A stretch of DNA of 64,000 nucleotides from Salinimicrobium xinjiangense DSM 19287 (lineage in GTDB: Bacteria > Bacteroidota > Bacteroidia > Flavobacteriales > Flavobacteriaceae): NCBI RefSeq assembly GCF_000423585.1, contig NZ_AUIG01000020.1, forward strand, positions 49,685 to 113,684. The letters are read 5' to 3'. How positions within the stretch are numbered: position 1 is the stretch's first letter; the number at the start of each line of letters is the position of its first letter. Of the stretch, positions 15,560 to 23,995 are shown piece after piece. Under the pieces are notes generated by a model, which was not told the DNA's origin, made no database searches, and saw only the letters and a list, made by a program, of their open reading frames with translations. The position numbers and the translations under genes are program-made.

Positions 15560-16006
15560 ATGAAAGAATTAAAGAACATACTAGTAGCGGTTGACTTTAA
15601 TGATGCCGTCGGAGACCTGCTGGGATATGCAGAAGGAATTGCTGAAAAATTTGGCGCCAAAGTGTGGGTACTGCACGTGGCCGAACCCGATCCTGACTTT
15701 GTGGGTTATGAGCCTGGGCCACAGTACATAAGAGATTTTAAGGCAGAAGAATTCCGCGAGGAACATCGAAATCTTCAAATGTATTGCGATACTTTTCTTA
15801 GTGCCGAAATTGAAAAAGAAGCATTGCTTATCCAGGGCTCTACTGTGGAAGCAGTACTGGAAGAAGCAAAAAAGCTCAATTCAGACCTGCTTATCGTAGG
15901 TACCCATAAACATAGTTTCCTGCACAACCTGCTACAGGAGAGTGTTTCCCTGGAACTTTTGAAAAAGGCAGACATTCCACTACTGGCTATTCCAATTGAG
16001 GAATAG
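15560..16006 (+). CDS. Universal stress protein, UspA family
   Basis: 148 residues starting at the ATG at 15560; the longer frame upstream reads into a CAACAGACAAC word repeat and is not coding. The fold is visible as KNILVAVDFND, VWVLHVAEPDPDFVGYEPG, LIQGSTVEAVLEEAKKLNSDLLIVGTHKHS and ADIPLLAIP. The Gly-rich ATP loop G-x2-G-x9-G(S/T) is not present after VGTH, so it may be a non-nucleotide-binding member. Its 3' end abuts a truncated RAYT relic. Confidence 0.82.
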   Translation: MKELKNILVAVDFNDAVGDLLGYAEGIAEKFGAKVWVLHVAEPDPDFVGYEPGPQYIRDFKAEEFREEHRNLQMYCDTFLSAEIEKEALLIQGSTVEAVLEEAKKLNSDLLIVGTHKHSFLHNLLQESVSLELLKKADIPLLAIPIEE

Positions 16007-16021
16007 CAGATGAGTAGAATT

Positions 16022-16385
16022 CCTTCAATTGTCCCCGGTTTCCAATTTTCCTCTTTTTATCTACAACTGTGGAGACGCCCAAGTTGGGCGTCTCAACCGG
16101 TTTCCTAGAATTATTATTAATTACAATGATCCCATGAAAATGATTTGGCATTACCACAAATTCTCCTAATTCAACAAATGGAAAATGACCGGGAATTTCT
16201 TCCCAAAAATTATGGACAAGATTCCCTATTTCTGATTTTTCCATTTTTCCTTTCCCGACCTTCCCAAAATAATTTTTTCGGTCTTTGGTGCAGAGGGTGA
16301 CAAAATAGGCTGCATTACTACTATAATCCCATCCTGGTTTTCTCATAGAGGGTGCGATATTTTCCACGGAATTTTTCAGGCATGG
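16022..16385 (-). pseudogene. Truncated RAYT (Y1 transposase) relic
   Basis: Close copy of the first two thirds of the intact gene at 18364-18894, including VELGEFVVMPNHFHGIIVINN and PVETPNLGVSTVVDKK. Compared with that copy it has a 2-nt loss near the N-terminus and a 1-nt loss in an A-run after GVSTVVDKK, and it stops at the CAATTGTCCCC point, so the catalytic tyrosine part is missing. Contains the palindrome at 16072-16094. Confidence 0.8.
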
Positions 16386-16503
16386 GTACAGATCTTTTAT
16401 TTCTCAAGATATTAAAAAGCCCCGCAGATTGCCAGGCTTAATGATAAAGAGAGCTCGCTCACAACGAGGCCACCATTCATCTTGAAAATAACAGCTATAG
16501 CCT

Positions 16504-18231
16504 CTATTTTATCCTTGAGGTCGTGATCACAAGGTTTGCCGTAGCCCAGGATCTTGCCAGATCACCTTCCAGTTGATCCACCCTTTCCCGGTCACCCATA
16601 TTTTTATATGCCAGCTTTAGACCGTGTTGGGCCCAGCCGTTTTTGGGCAGGATTTTAAGATCTTCCTCAAAAGTTTTAACTGCATCGGCATATTTACCTG
16701 CTTCTGTTTGTACGGCTCCAAGGTTATGGCGGACAGAAAAGAACCAATCCGGCGGCTCCTGGAAATTTAGTCCGTCTTCAAGGGCGACTGCCTCTTTCAG
16801 CACCCTGATACTCTGCTCATAATTCCCTTCGGAAGCAAGAATCTCTCCCTTGAGGACTTTTTTCGCAATGTCTACAATAGTTTCCATGGAATTTATTTCC
16901 CAGATCGTCATCTCCTTCAGGCGTTCATCCTTCGCCAGGATCTCGAGCTTTTGAAGTTCGGCTTTGGCATTGGGGATATCTTTTTTTCCGAGGTAAGCCA
17001 TTCCGCGAGCGTAACGTGAGATAGCTTCAGGATACAATAGCGAATCTTCTACCTCTTTACCGAGAATCTTATCCCATTCCCCGAACTTTACCTCCACAAA
17101 ATACGGGATCATATAGAAGTGCTGCAAAGTAGACCAACCCGGCTCCTTCATAATATCCGGATGAATCTTTTCGGCCAGCTTATCTGCTCCCATAAGGGCC
17201 CAATCTTTATTACCCTCAAGAGTTGCAGTTGCTGCCAAAAAATGGTAGTTGTGTGGATAATATACCAGCGGATACGCGCCCTGGGCATGACAGGTTGTTA
17301 CATATGCGCTGTCAACTTTCACCGCTTTTATATTGGCAAGACTGCCTTTATGGTAATCTCCCGTTTGAATATAGGTGTGCGACGGCATATGAATAAGATG
17401 CCCCGCACCCGGCACCAGGCCGTCATCAAACTTTTTGGCACTCAGGATTGCCCTTTCCGGCTTGTTGGAGGCTTCAGTGGCATGAATGTAAAAGTGATGA
17501 GCGCCGGGATGATCGGGATATTCCTTCATCACCTTTTCCAGGAGTGTAATTACCGCCGGTGTCCATTCCCTGGGTTCTCCGTTCTTATCATACAGATTCC
17601 AGGGATACAGATCCATAACCGATTCTGCATAAAGAGCAGCAATTTCAGGATCCTCATCATACTTTTGATACAGTTCTTTCATGGCTGCGGAATAATTCAG
17701 GTCAAGATCCCGTCGATCTTCAACAGGTTCTGCTACATATCGCCTCACCAGGGCATTGATGAGATCCTTCTCTTTTTCCGTAACCTTCCCGGATAATTCT
17801 TTTGCTTTTTGCACCGCCGTAAAGGCTCTTTCATAATTATCCGGCTCCATTCCCGCGTTGTAATTAGGCCCCAACACATAAGCAAAACCCCAGTAGCACA
17901 TGGCGCATTCAGGATCCAGTTTGGAAGCGTAATAGAAGGATCTCGCAGCCTCGGCATGATTGAAGCCGTAGGACAACACCAGCCCCTGATTAAAGTACTG
18001 CTGAACCTTCGGATTATCTGTGGTTATAGGATAATGCAGTACGTCAAGACCTTCAAGCAGGGGTGCAACGTTGTCTTCCTGATACCATTCAATATCCACA
18101 GTCTTTGGGGCACATCCGTAGTTTGCTCCGACCTTTTCCTGTGCTAATCCTTCCTCTTCCACCGGCTGTGAATTTTTACATGAAAACAAAACAAATGGCA
18201 ACATCAACAAAATTAATTTCACATTTCTCAT
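16504..18231 (-). CDS. TPR-repeat lipoprotein
   Basis: 575 residues. The signal peptide ends in the lipobox VLFSC. Tetratricopeptide-type helices are seen near residues 80-120 (FNQGLVLSYGFNHAEAARSFYYASKLDPECAMCYWG), and 430-570 (AKAELQKLEILAK, GNYEQSIRVLKEAV, GKYADAVKTFEEDLKILPKNGWAQHG). A central part has HPGAHHFYIHATEAS and AGHLIHMPSHTYIQTGDY, which recur in this uncharacterised Bacteroidota family. The CAMCYWG pair of cysteines could bind metal or haem, but no CxxCH is present. Flanked on both sides by RAYT sequences in the same orientation. Confidence 0.72.
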   Translation of the reverse strand: MRNVKLILLMLPFVLFSCKNSQPVEEEGLAQEKVGANYGCAPKTVDIEWYQEDNVAPLLEGLDVLHYPITTDNPKVQQYFNQGLVLSYGFNHAEAARSFYYASKLDPECAMCYWGFAYVLGPNYNAGMEPDNYERAFTAVQKAKELSGKVTEKEKDLINALVRRYVAEPVEDRRDLDLNYSAAMKELYQKYDEDPEIAALYAESVMDLYPWNLYDKNGEPREWTPAVITLLEKVMKEYPDHPGAHHFYIHATEASNKPERAILSAKKFDDGLVPGAGHLIHMPSHTYIQTGDYHKGSLANIKAVKVDSAYVTTCHAQGAYPLVYYPHNYHFLAATATLEGNKDWALMGADKLAEKIHPDIMKEPGWSTLQHFYMIPYFVEVKFGEWDKILGKEVEDSLLYPEAISRYARGMAYLGKKDIPNAKAELQKLEILAKDERLKEMTIWEINSMETIVDIAKKVLKGEILASEGNYEQSIRVLKEAVALEDGLNFQEPPDWFFSVRHNLGAVQTEAGKYADAVKTFEEDLKILPKNGWAQHGLKLAYKNMGDRERVDQLEGDLARSWATANLVITTSRIK

Positions 18232-18363
18232 ACCCTCTCATTTTAAACTACTAAAATTAATTTAATTAATTGATTATCAATTAATAAGCAACTATAGGTT
18301 TATCCCTACAGTCATAAGTTTCCGTTTAAGAAAATTTATATAAGAAAATAAATGAGTTCCCGG

Positions 18364-18894
18364 CTAGGAGCTACCTAGCTTTTCAGGGTTTTTCCGAATA
18401 TACTCTGAGATCCTGTTGAAGGCTATATCATCTCTTATGATATGATCATAGTACCTGGATTGCCAGGAAAAGTTCGGATCGATCTTCCTCGCATGAATGG
18501 TACAGATCCTTTTAAATTGGTTGATCATTACACCAATTGTCCCCGGTTTCCTATTTTCCTCTTTTTTATCTACAACTGTGGAGACGCCCAAGTTGGGCGT
18601 CTCAACCGGTTTCCTAGAATTATTATTAATTACAATGATCCCATGAAAATGATCTGGCATTACCACAAATTCCCCTAATTCAACAAATGGAAAATGACCG
18701 GGAATTTCTGCCCAAAATTTTTGGACAAGATCCCCTATTTCTGATCTTTCCATTACTCCATTACCAACCTTCCCAAAAGATTTCTTCCGGTCTTTGGTGC
18801 AGATGGTTATAAAATAAGCCCCATCATTTCCGTAATCCCATTCAGGTTTCCTCATTGAGGTGGTTCGATATTTTCCTCGGAACTTTTCGGGCAT
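18364..18894 (-). mobile_element. Intact REP-associated tyrosine transposase (RAYT, Y1_Tnp family)
   Basis: 176 residues. The HUH motif is PDHFHG (H82, H84) preceded by VELGEFVVM; the C-terminal helix SWQSRYYDHIIRD (about 146-158) holds the candidate nucleophilic tyrosine, followed by RISEYIRKNPEKL. RAYTs are domesticated IS200/IS605-like single-strand nucleases associated with REP palindromes. The coding region carries an internal perfect palindrome (18581-18603). A truncated sister copy lies at 16022-16385. Sequence upstream of both is shared (GTACCCATGCC around the start). Confidence 0.85.
18581..18603. repeat. Perfect 23-nt palindrome within the RAYT gene
   Basis: GAGACGCCCAA on each side of one central base. 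It encodes part of VETPNLGVST, in the variable linker between HUH motif and tyrosine helix. The identical palindrome is in the relic at 16072-16094. Confidence 0.8.
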
Positions 18895-18924
18895 GGGTAC
18901 AGATCATTTTCATATTAAGATATA

Positions 18925-18956
18925 AAAAAATGCCCTGCAATAGCAGGGCATTTTTT
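18925..18956 (-). terminator. Terminator of the zinc-metalloprotease gene
   Basis: AAAAAATGCCCTGC and its complement around an AATA loop, with a T tract on the minus strand, 40 nt after the protease stop codon. Confidence 0.8.
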
Positions 18957-18995
18957 ATGATTAACAGCTGAGCCGCGCTATAGCGTGGCTACCCG

Positions 18996-21443
18996 TCATG
19001 CATTCACATCCAGGGCCTGATCTATCCTTGCAATAAGATCATTCCAATGGTAAACGCTCAACTGATCATTTGTTCTGTTTCTTCTTGATTTAAGATCTCT
19101 TCTTAGCTGCTCGAGATCTCCACGCATTAGCGCGATGATATCTGTCGAAGTAACTTTGTTGTTGCCTTCTTTCTTCAGGTTCTGAACATATTTCGCGGCG
19201 GCATCCACATAAGAACGCTGAATGTTTCTTCGGTATGCATCCACCTTCTGAGATTTGTAAAGCTCTTCAAAAATGCCTTTTCTAAGATCGTTCATCATCT
19301 CTACTGCAGTGTAGGCTTTGTTGCCATTCACCTGCTCATTAGTGATCATGCGCTGCAGGCGGTCATCATCCAGCAGATCATTAAGTGCACGGCTCTGCAG
19401 GCTTTGCACCCTTTCAATAGCACCTGTAGGCTCAATTCTTTGAAGCAGCTCCCGGTCCAGCAGCCAGGTTGGCGTAGAGAAAGCATGCTTATTCAAAAAT
19501 GTCACTGCAGCCTTTTGTTTTTCTTCGGGCACATGGGTATAAACTGTTCCTTCCTGATCGGCAGTCTTTCGAGTTTCATACACGCCACCAACATTTGCTA
19601 CCACATGAGAAACGTAACCTCTCCACATTCCGGTGAGTTCGCGATAGACTTCAGATAATTCCGAATAATCTGTATTATCTTTTGAAGTCCAGGCAATCAA
19701 ATTCGGAACCACCTTTTTCAGGTTGGCCAGTCCATATTCACTGGCTTTAATTTGATCGTCACCAAGACTTTCTCTTTGCGACTGCGGATCAATTCCGCCA
19801 TAACCACTTCCGAATTCATACCAGGGATCTCCTTCTTTTTCTTTGATCCACTGACTCAAAATGGGCTTTTCTTCTTCAGGACTATCGGCTTCAGGAATAT
19901 ACCTGTACCCCCAGTTGATCGCGTAAAGGTCATAAGGTCCCATCATCCTGATGTAGCGTACACCTTCGTCTCCCGGCTGAGCCACGTAATTGACCCGCGC
20001 GTAATCCATAATAGAAGGCGTCAGCCCGTATTGCCGCGTAAATTCCTTTGAACGAAGCGAATCTGTAGGATAAGCCGCACTGGCTTTCATATTGTGAGGC
20101 AAACCAAGGGCATGACCTACCTCGTGGGCGATCACCATGCGCATCATCTCCCCTATCTCTGCTTCGGGAGTATTAAGTGTACGGGCAGACTCAAGCTGCG
20201 CGCCTGCTTCGATCATGTAACGGTTTCTGTACGAGCGCAGGTGGTTGTGATACCAGATGATATCACTCTCGATGATCTCCCCGGTGCGTGGATCGGTCAC
20301 CGAAGGTCCCATTGCATTCCGCGTAGTGCTGGCGACATAACGCACTACCGAATACCGAACATCTTCGGGGCTAAAATCGGGATCTTCCTCTTTAGTTGGA
20401 GGATCTTTGGCGATGACAGCATTTTTAAATCCGGCAGCCTCAAAAGCCACATTCCAGTCTTCAATTCCCTGCCTGAAGTAAGGTCTCCATTTTTCGGGCG
20501 TGGCAGGATCAATGTACCAGACTATAGGCTTTACCGGCTCTACCAGTTCTCCGCGTTTGTAGGCTTCAATGTCTTTTGGAACCAGTTTCCAGCGGTTGAT
20601 GATCCTGTAGTCATCACTCTTGAGCTCATCGGAATCATAATTAAATTTTCTGGTGGTGAACCAACCTACGCGATGATCGGCCAGGCGCGACTGCATCTTC
20701 TCCTCCGGAAGAAGGATCATACTCTGGTTCATCATCATGGTAATGGTACCGGCCTGATCTCTTTCGGGCGGCTCTTCGGCTTCATAGGTCATCACATGCT
20801 TCACCTCGATATTTTCGGGAAAAGCATTGGCAGAAGTGATATAGGAGCGGGATTTATCCAGCTTCTTTACTTTATACCGCTTCCGTAGATCGGGCGAAAC
20901 CCCATTAATAGCAGCTACTTCCTCCTTAAAAAGATCACTCACTTCAATTACTGCGGAAGTTTTATCCTCGTTATAAGCTGCAATTTTTGAACTGAATAGA
21001 ATAGGAAAGAAATTATTCGCGGCGACCGATTGATAGATAGGTGAACCTTCCTCGCTTTCGTTCTCGAAGTTAATTACTCTCATATCAATGTGATTACCTC
21101 TTCTTGACCAACGCACTACCTGCTCATTGGCCTTTGAACCTGCATTGACATAACCGCCGCCATAACCCGCAGGCACTCCGGCGATCCTGCTTACTAGTAG
21201 CATGTCTTTTTCCAGCATATTGAGGGGAACTTCAAAATACAGCTTATCTCCCACAAAATGGGTCGTGAAAAGACCTTCATCACTCTTTGCTGAGGCAGGG
21301 ATCACCTCGCGATAAGGCTTAATGTCATCCTGAGACTTCTTTTGAGCGGGGGCCTGACTTGTTTGTGCCGGTACTGCCTTATTGGTTTGGCAACTAACGC
21401 CAACCGCTAATAGCAGTCCGTACATCGGTAACTGTTTTATCAT
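18996..21443 (-). CDS. Zincin metalloprotease lipoprotein (DUF5117/DUF5118/DUF4953 type)
   Basis: 815 residues with a lipobox (VGVSC, Cys18). The zinc site HEVGHALGLPHNM (near residue 440) is a metzincin-type HExxHxxGxxH with a Met-turn candidate in SIMDYARVNY. N-terminal FTTHFVGDKLYFEVPLNML and the following VSRIAGVPAG are typical of the DUF5118/DUF5117 block; WYIDPATPEKWRPY and the C-terminal helices follow the usual order. These large envelope proteases are common in Bacteroidota; substrates are unknown. Monocistronic, with its own terminator. Confidence 0.85.
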   Translation of the reverse strand: MIKQLPMYGLLLAVGVSCQTNKAVPAQTSQAPAQKKSQDDIKPYREVIPASAKSDEGLFTTHFVGDKLYFEVPLNMLEKDMLLVSRIAGVPAGYGGGYVNAGSKANEQVVRWSRRGNHIDMRVINFENESEEGSPIYQSVAANNFFPILFSSKIAAYNEDKTSAVIEVSDLFKEEVAAINGVSPDLRKRYKVKKLDKSRSYITSANAFPENIEVKHVMTYEAEEPPERDQAGTITMMMNQSMILLPEEKMQSRLADHRVGWFTTRKFNYDSDELKSDDYRIINRWKLVPKDIEAYKRGELVEPVKPIVWYIDPATPEKWRPYFRQGIEDWNVAFEAAGFKNAVIAKDPPTKEEDPDFSPEDVRYSVVRYVASTTRNAMGPSVTDPRTGEIIESDIIWYHNHLRSYRNRYMIEAGAQLESARTLNTPEAEIGEMMRMVIAHEVGHALGLPHNMKASAAYPTDSLRSKEFTRQYGLTPSIMDYARVNYVAQPGDEGVRYIRMMGPYDLYAINWGYRYIPEADSPEEEKPILSQWIKEKEGDPWYEFGSGYGGIDPQSQRESLGDDQIKASEYGLANLKKVVPNLIAWTSKDNTDYSELSEVYRELTGMWRGYVSHVVANVGGVYETRKTADQEGTVYTHVPEEKQKAAVTFLNKHAFSTPTWLLDRELLQRIEPTGAIERVQSLQSRALNDLLDDDRLQRMITNEQVNGNKAYTAVEMMNDLRKGIFEELYKSQKVDAYRRNIQRSYVDAAAKYVQNLKKEGNNKVTSTDIIALMRGDLEQLRRDLKSRRNRTNDQLSVYHWNDLIARIDQALDVNA

Positions 21444-21584
21444 GGATAAAAGGGATTTTAGGGTGCGTAAGATAATAAAAGGCTTTTTAAATCCCGAAAT
21501 GTTCTCATGGCTTTAGTGTTCGGATCAAAAAAACTCTCCTGAAACTTCAGGCATAGAACGCTCCTCTAGGACTAGTGCGAATTT

Positions 21585-21932
21585 CTAATCTGCGGAAAAG
21601 ACATCTTCCTGAAACAGGACCTCCCGAAAAGAAACATCATCTGCTGCAAGAACCAATACCGTCGTAGGCAATGGGGCAATAAGTTGCTGCATATTTTTAT
21701 AGTATTCCATAAAATTCTTACCTGGTGTAGCCAGCCCCAGTAAAACCAGATCGGCATCTTTTGAAGAACTTTGCAGCACCTCTTCAAATGATCGTCCAGC
21801 TGAAACTATCATTTCCAGGCCGGCTTCTATTCTTAATCTTTGAATAATCGCAGAAACATTCCACTTTGCATCTTTTGCTGAAATGGAACGTATAGTCAAC
21901 GAGGTCTTTTTCGACTTTTGCTTAAATTGCAC
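21585..21932 (-). pseudogene. C-terminal remnant of an SLC12-like Na-K-Cl cotransporter
   Basis: 115 codons open from a GTG. The text SFEEVLQSSSKDADLVLLGLATPG, NFMEYYKNMQQ and LPTTVLVLAADDVSFREVLF matches, from family memory, the UspA-like cytosolic C-terminus of bacterial cation-chloride cotransporters. The large membrane domain that should precede it is absent, so this is most likely a decayed remnant. A stand-alone cytosolic regulator is the alternative. It sits divergently next to the potassium uptake cluster. Confidence 0.5.
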
Positions 21933-22029
21933 TACCTGTCGAAATTAAAGCTGATGCGCTGTAGGAGGATGGAGGAATTTCTTCATCTTTTTGTTTATTA
22001 GGTACTATTGCTATTAAAAAAGTCCTTAC

Positions 22030-23106
22030 GTGAAATTAATTAAAAAGATCGAAAGCAATTTATGGCTGCAGTACTTTGTAGGAATTGGCAGTATTTTAAT
22101 TATTTCCTTCATCTGCTTTCTTTTTAGTGATATAATAGGTTATCACGTTGTGGCCCTCGTTCTGCTTCTCGCTGTTTCCATCCTTGCTATGTTCCTCAAC
22201 ACTTTACCTATTGTTACTGTTGCAATACTGAGTGCTTTAATGTGGAATTTTATGTTCATTCAACCTAAGGCAACCTTCAATATTACTACTCCGCAGGATG
22301 CTCTACTTTTTTTGATGTACTTTGTGATCGCGGTGATTAATGCTGTCTTTACTTCCCGACTTAGAAAATTGGAAGCAGTGGCACGACAACGTAAAGAACG
22401 GGAAAATACACTCCACCTTTATAATACGCTGCTTAACTCCCTTTCGCACGAACTTAAAACTCCCATTTCCACGATCATAGGTGCTGTGGACACTTTAAAG
22501 ATGAGCTCTGAAAATATTTTGGAAGTCAATAAAAAAGAATTGTACGACGAGTTAGAACTTGCAGGAAACCGTCTACACAGGCAGGTTAACAATCTGCTCA
22601 GCATGAGTCGTCTGGAATCTGATTTTCTTAAACTACAACTTGATTGGTACGACATACAAGAAATAATCCATACGGTTATTAAAAATAACAAGAGCTCCTC
22701 CCATCGGGTAATATTCTCTGCTTTAGAAGTCTTTCCTCTATTCAGAGTTGATGGAACCCTTCTTGAGCAGGCAATTAACAACATTCTTCACAATGCTCAT
22801 GAATATACTCCGGAGGGTACCACAATAATCATAACTACAGGAATGACACAAGCCGGCTTTAGAATAGAAATAAAGGACACGGGTCCGGGTTTTCCTGAAG
22901 ATAAAATAGATCAGGTTTTCGACAAATTTTACCGGCTGCCCAATTCGGTGACAGGAGGGACGGGGCTAGGCCTTTCAATATCAAAAGGTTTTGTTAAAGC
23001 CCATAATGGCACTATTAGTTTAAAAAATATACCTTCAGGTGGAGCGAAATTTTCTATTGAAATACCTGCAGAAAAGGCTACTTTAATTAATACAGAAGAT
23101 GAATAA
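22030..23106 (+). CDS. KdpD-like sensor histidine kinase lacking the KdpD/Usp sensor domains
   Basis: 358 residues. Four membrane segments (about 13-110) form the DUF4118 domain that lies before the kinase core in KdpD, but the N-terminal KdpD and Usp domains are missing. The HisKA phospho-acceptor is in SLSHELKTPIS (about 138-148), N-box NNILHNAHEYTPEGT, G1 DTGPGFPEDK and G2 GTGLGLSISKG. The 3' end overlaps the response regulator by 8 nt. Context with KtrAB suggests sensing of potassium or turgor. Confidence 0.85.
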   Translation: MKLIKKIESNLWLQYFVGIGSILIISFICFLFSDIIGYHVVALVLLLAVSILAMFLNTLPIVTVAILSALMWNFMFIQPKATFNITTPQDALLFLMYFVIAVINAVFTSRLRKLEAVARQRKERENTLHLYNTLLNSLSHELKTPISTIIGAVDTLKMSSENILEVNKKELYDELELAGNRLHRQVNNLLSMSRLESDFLKLQLDWYDIQEIIHTVIKNNKSSSHRVIFSALEVFPLFRVDGTLLEQAINNILHNAHEYTPEGTTIIITTGMTQAGFRIEIKDTGPGFPEDKIDQVFDKFYRLPNSVTGGTGLGLSISKGFVKAHNGTISLKNIPSGGAKFSIEIPAEKATLINTEDE

Positions 23107-23776
23107 AGGAGAAATTCTCGTTATTGATGACGAACCGCAAATAAGGAAATTGCTCAAGATCGTCCTGGAGAGCAATGATTATAAGGTAGTTCAAGCTTCA
23201 AATGGAACCGAAGGAATTCATCTGGCAGCAAACTATACTCCGGAACTAATTATTCTCGATCTCCAACTTCCGGATATGAGCGGCCACAAGGTATTAGAGG
23301 AATTGCGCAACTGGTTCGAAAAATCAATAATCATCCTTTCGGTAATCGATTCTGAAGAAGACATTGTGAGAGCACTTGATAATGGTGCTACAGATTACCT
23401 TTCAAAACCTTTTAGAACCGGAGAACTTCTGGCGAGAATTCGCTCCTCGATACGCCTAAATCAAAGTGTGGAATTACAGCAAAAAATTCTTTCAGATGAC
23501 ATTGAGATCGATCTTACTTCCCGTACCGTGTATAGAGAGAGTGTAATTGTTAAGCTTACATCTACTGAATATAATCTTCTCGTTCTTCTAGCCCGGAATC
23601 AGGGAAGGGTTTTGACCCACCAGTACCTTCTTAAGAATATATGGGGTTTGAGCGCCCAATCAGAAACTCAATATTTAAGGGTCTTTATTGCACAGCTAAG
23701 GAAAAAATTGGAAAAAGATCCAAATCATCCTGCACATTTCATTACAGAAAGCGGAGTTGGCTACAGATTTTTATAA
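23099..23776 (+). CDS. KdpE-like OmpR-family response regulator
   Basis: 225 residues. Receiver domain 1-118 with acidic pocket DDEP, phospho-acceptor in LIILDLQLPDMSG (about D54), switch residues and K in LSKPF. The winged-helix DNA-binding domain (about 130-225) has LTSTEYNLLVLLARNQGRVLTH and ends YLRVFIAQLRKKLE..ESGVGYRFL as in KdpE. Partner of the kinase 8 nt upstream; probable regulator of the downstream K+ uptake genes. Confidence 0.87.
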   Translation: MNKGEILVIDDEPQIRKLLKIVLESNDYKVVQASNGTEGIHLAANYTPELIILDLQLPDMSGHKVLEELRNWFEKSIIILSVIDSEEDIVRALDNGATDYLSKPFRTGELLARIRSSIRLNQSVELQQKILSDDIEIDLTSRTVYRESVIVKLTSTEYNLLVLLARNQGRVLTHQYLLKNIWGLSAQSETQYLRVFIAQLRKKLEKDPNHPAHFITESGVGYRFL

Positions 23777-23836
23777 TCTTTATAAAATCTTTATACCCTT
23801 AAATTTTTTTTTATACTCTGCTTATGTCTTCCCCGG

Positions 23837-23844
23837 TATCTTTG
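23837..23844 (+). promoter_or_regulatory. -7 promoter box before the K+ uptake genes
   Basis: TATCTTTG matches TAnnTTTG exactly and lies 14 nt before the ATG at 23858, so the small ORF and ktrB/ktrA could be expressed from a separate, near-leaderless transcript. Confidence 0.5.
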
Positions 23845-23857
23845 CGTATCTATTATT

Positions 23858-23995
23858 ATGCCGAGAAAAAATAAAACAGACGGACAAAGAGGAGGTGATT
23901 TTTCCCATCTTAAAAGGCCTGCTATAATCATTGGTGTCTTAATTGTAGCATTGGTGATTTTACTTGATCATTGCTCCCGCACAGGCCAACTTTAA
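23858..23995 (+). CDS. 45-residue single-span membrane protein upstream of KtrB
   Basis: Opens MPRKNKTDGQRGGDF with a basic, soluble head, then one hydrophobic helix (PAIIIGVLIVALVILL) and a short tail DHCSRTGQL. It follows a perfect promoter box, and its end overlaps the first possible start of the TrkH-type subunit. Position and topology resemble small accessory subunits of K+ pumps and channels (for instance KdpF), but I cannot name a family. Confidence 0.6.
   Translation: MPRKNKTDGQRGGDFSHLKRPAIIIGVLIVALVILLDHCSRTGQL

Noticed and set aside
17119..17796. 225-codon open frame opposite to the TPR lipoprotein gene
   Set aside because: Lies wholly inside the better-supported minus-strand gene; composition is not protein-like.
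20094..20888. 264-codon open frame opposite to the zinc metalloprotease
   Set aside because: Shadow of the protease coding strand, which carries clear HExxH and family motifs.
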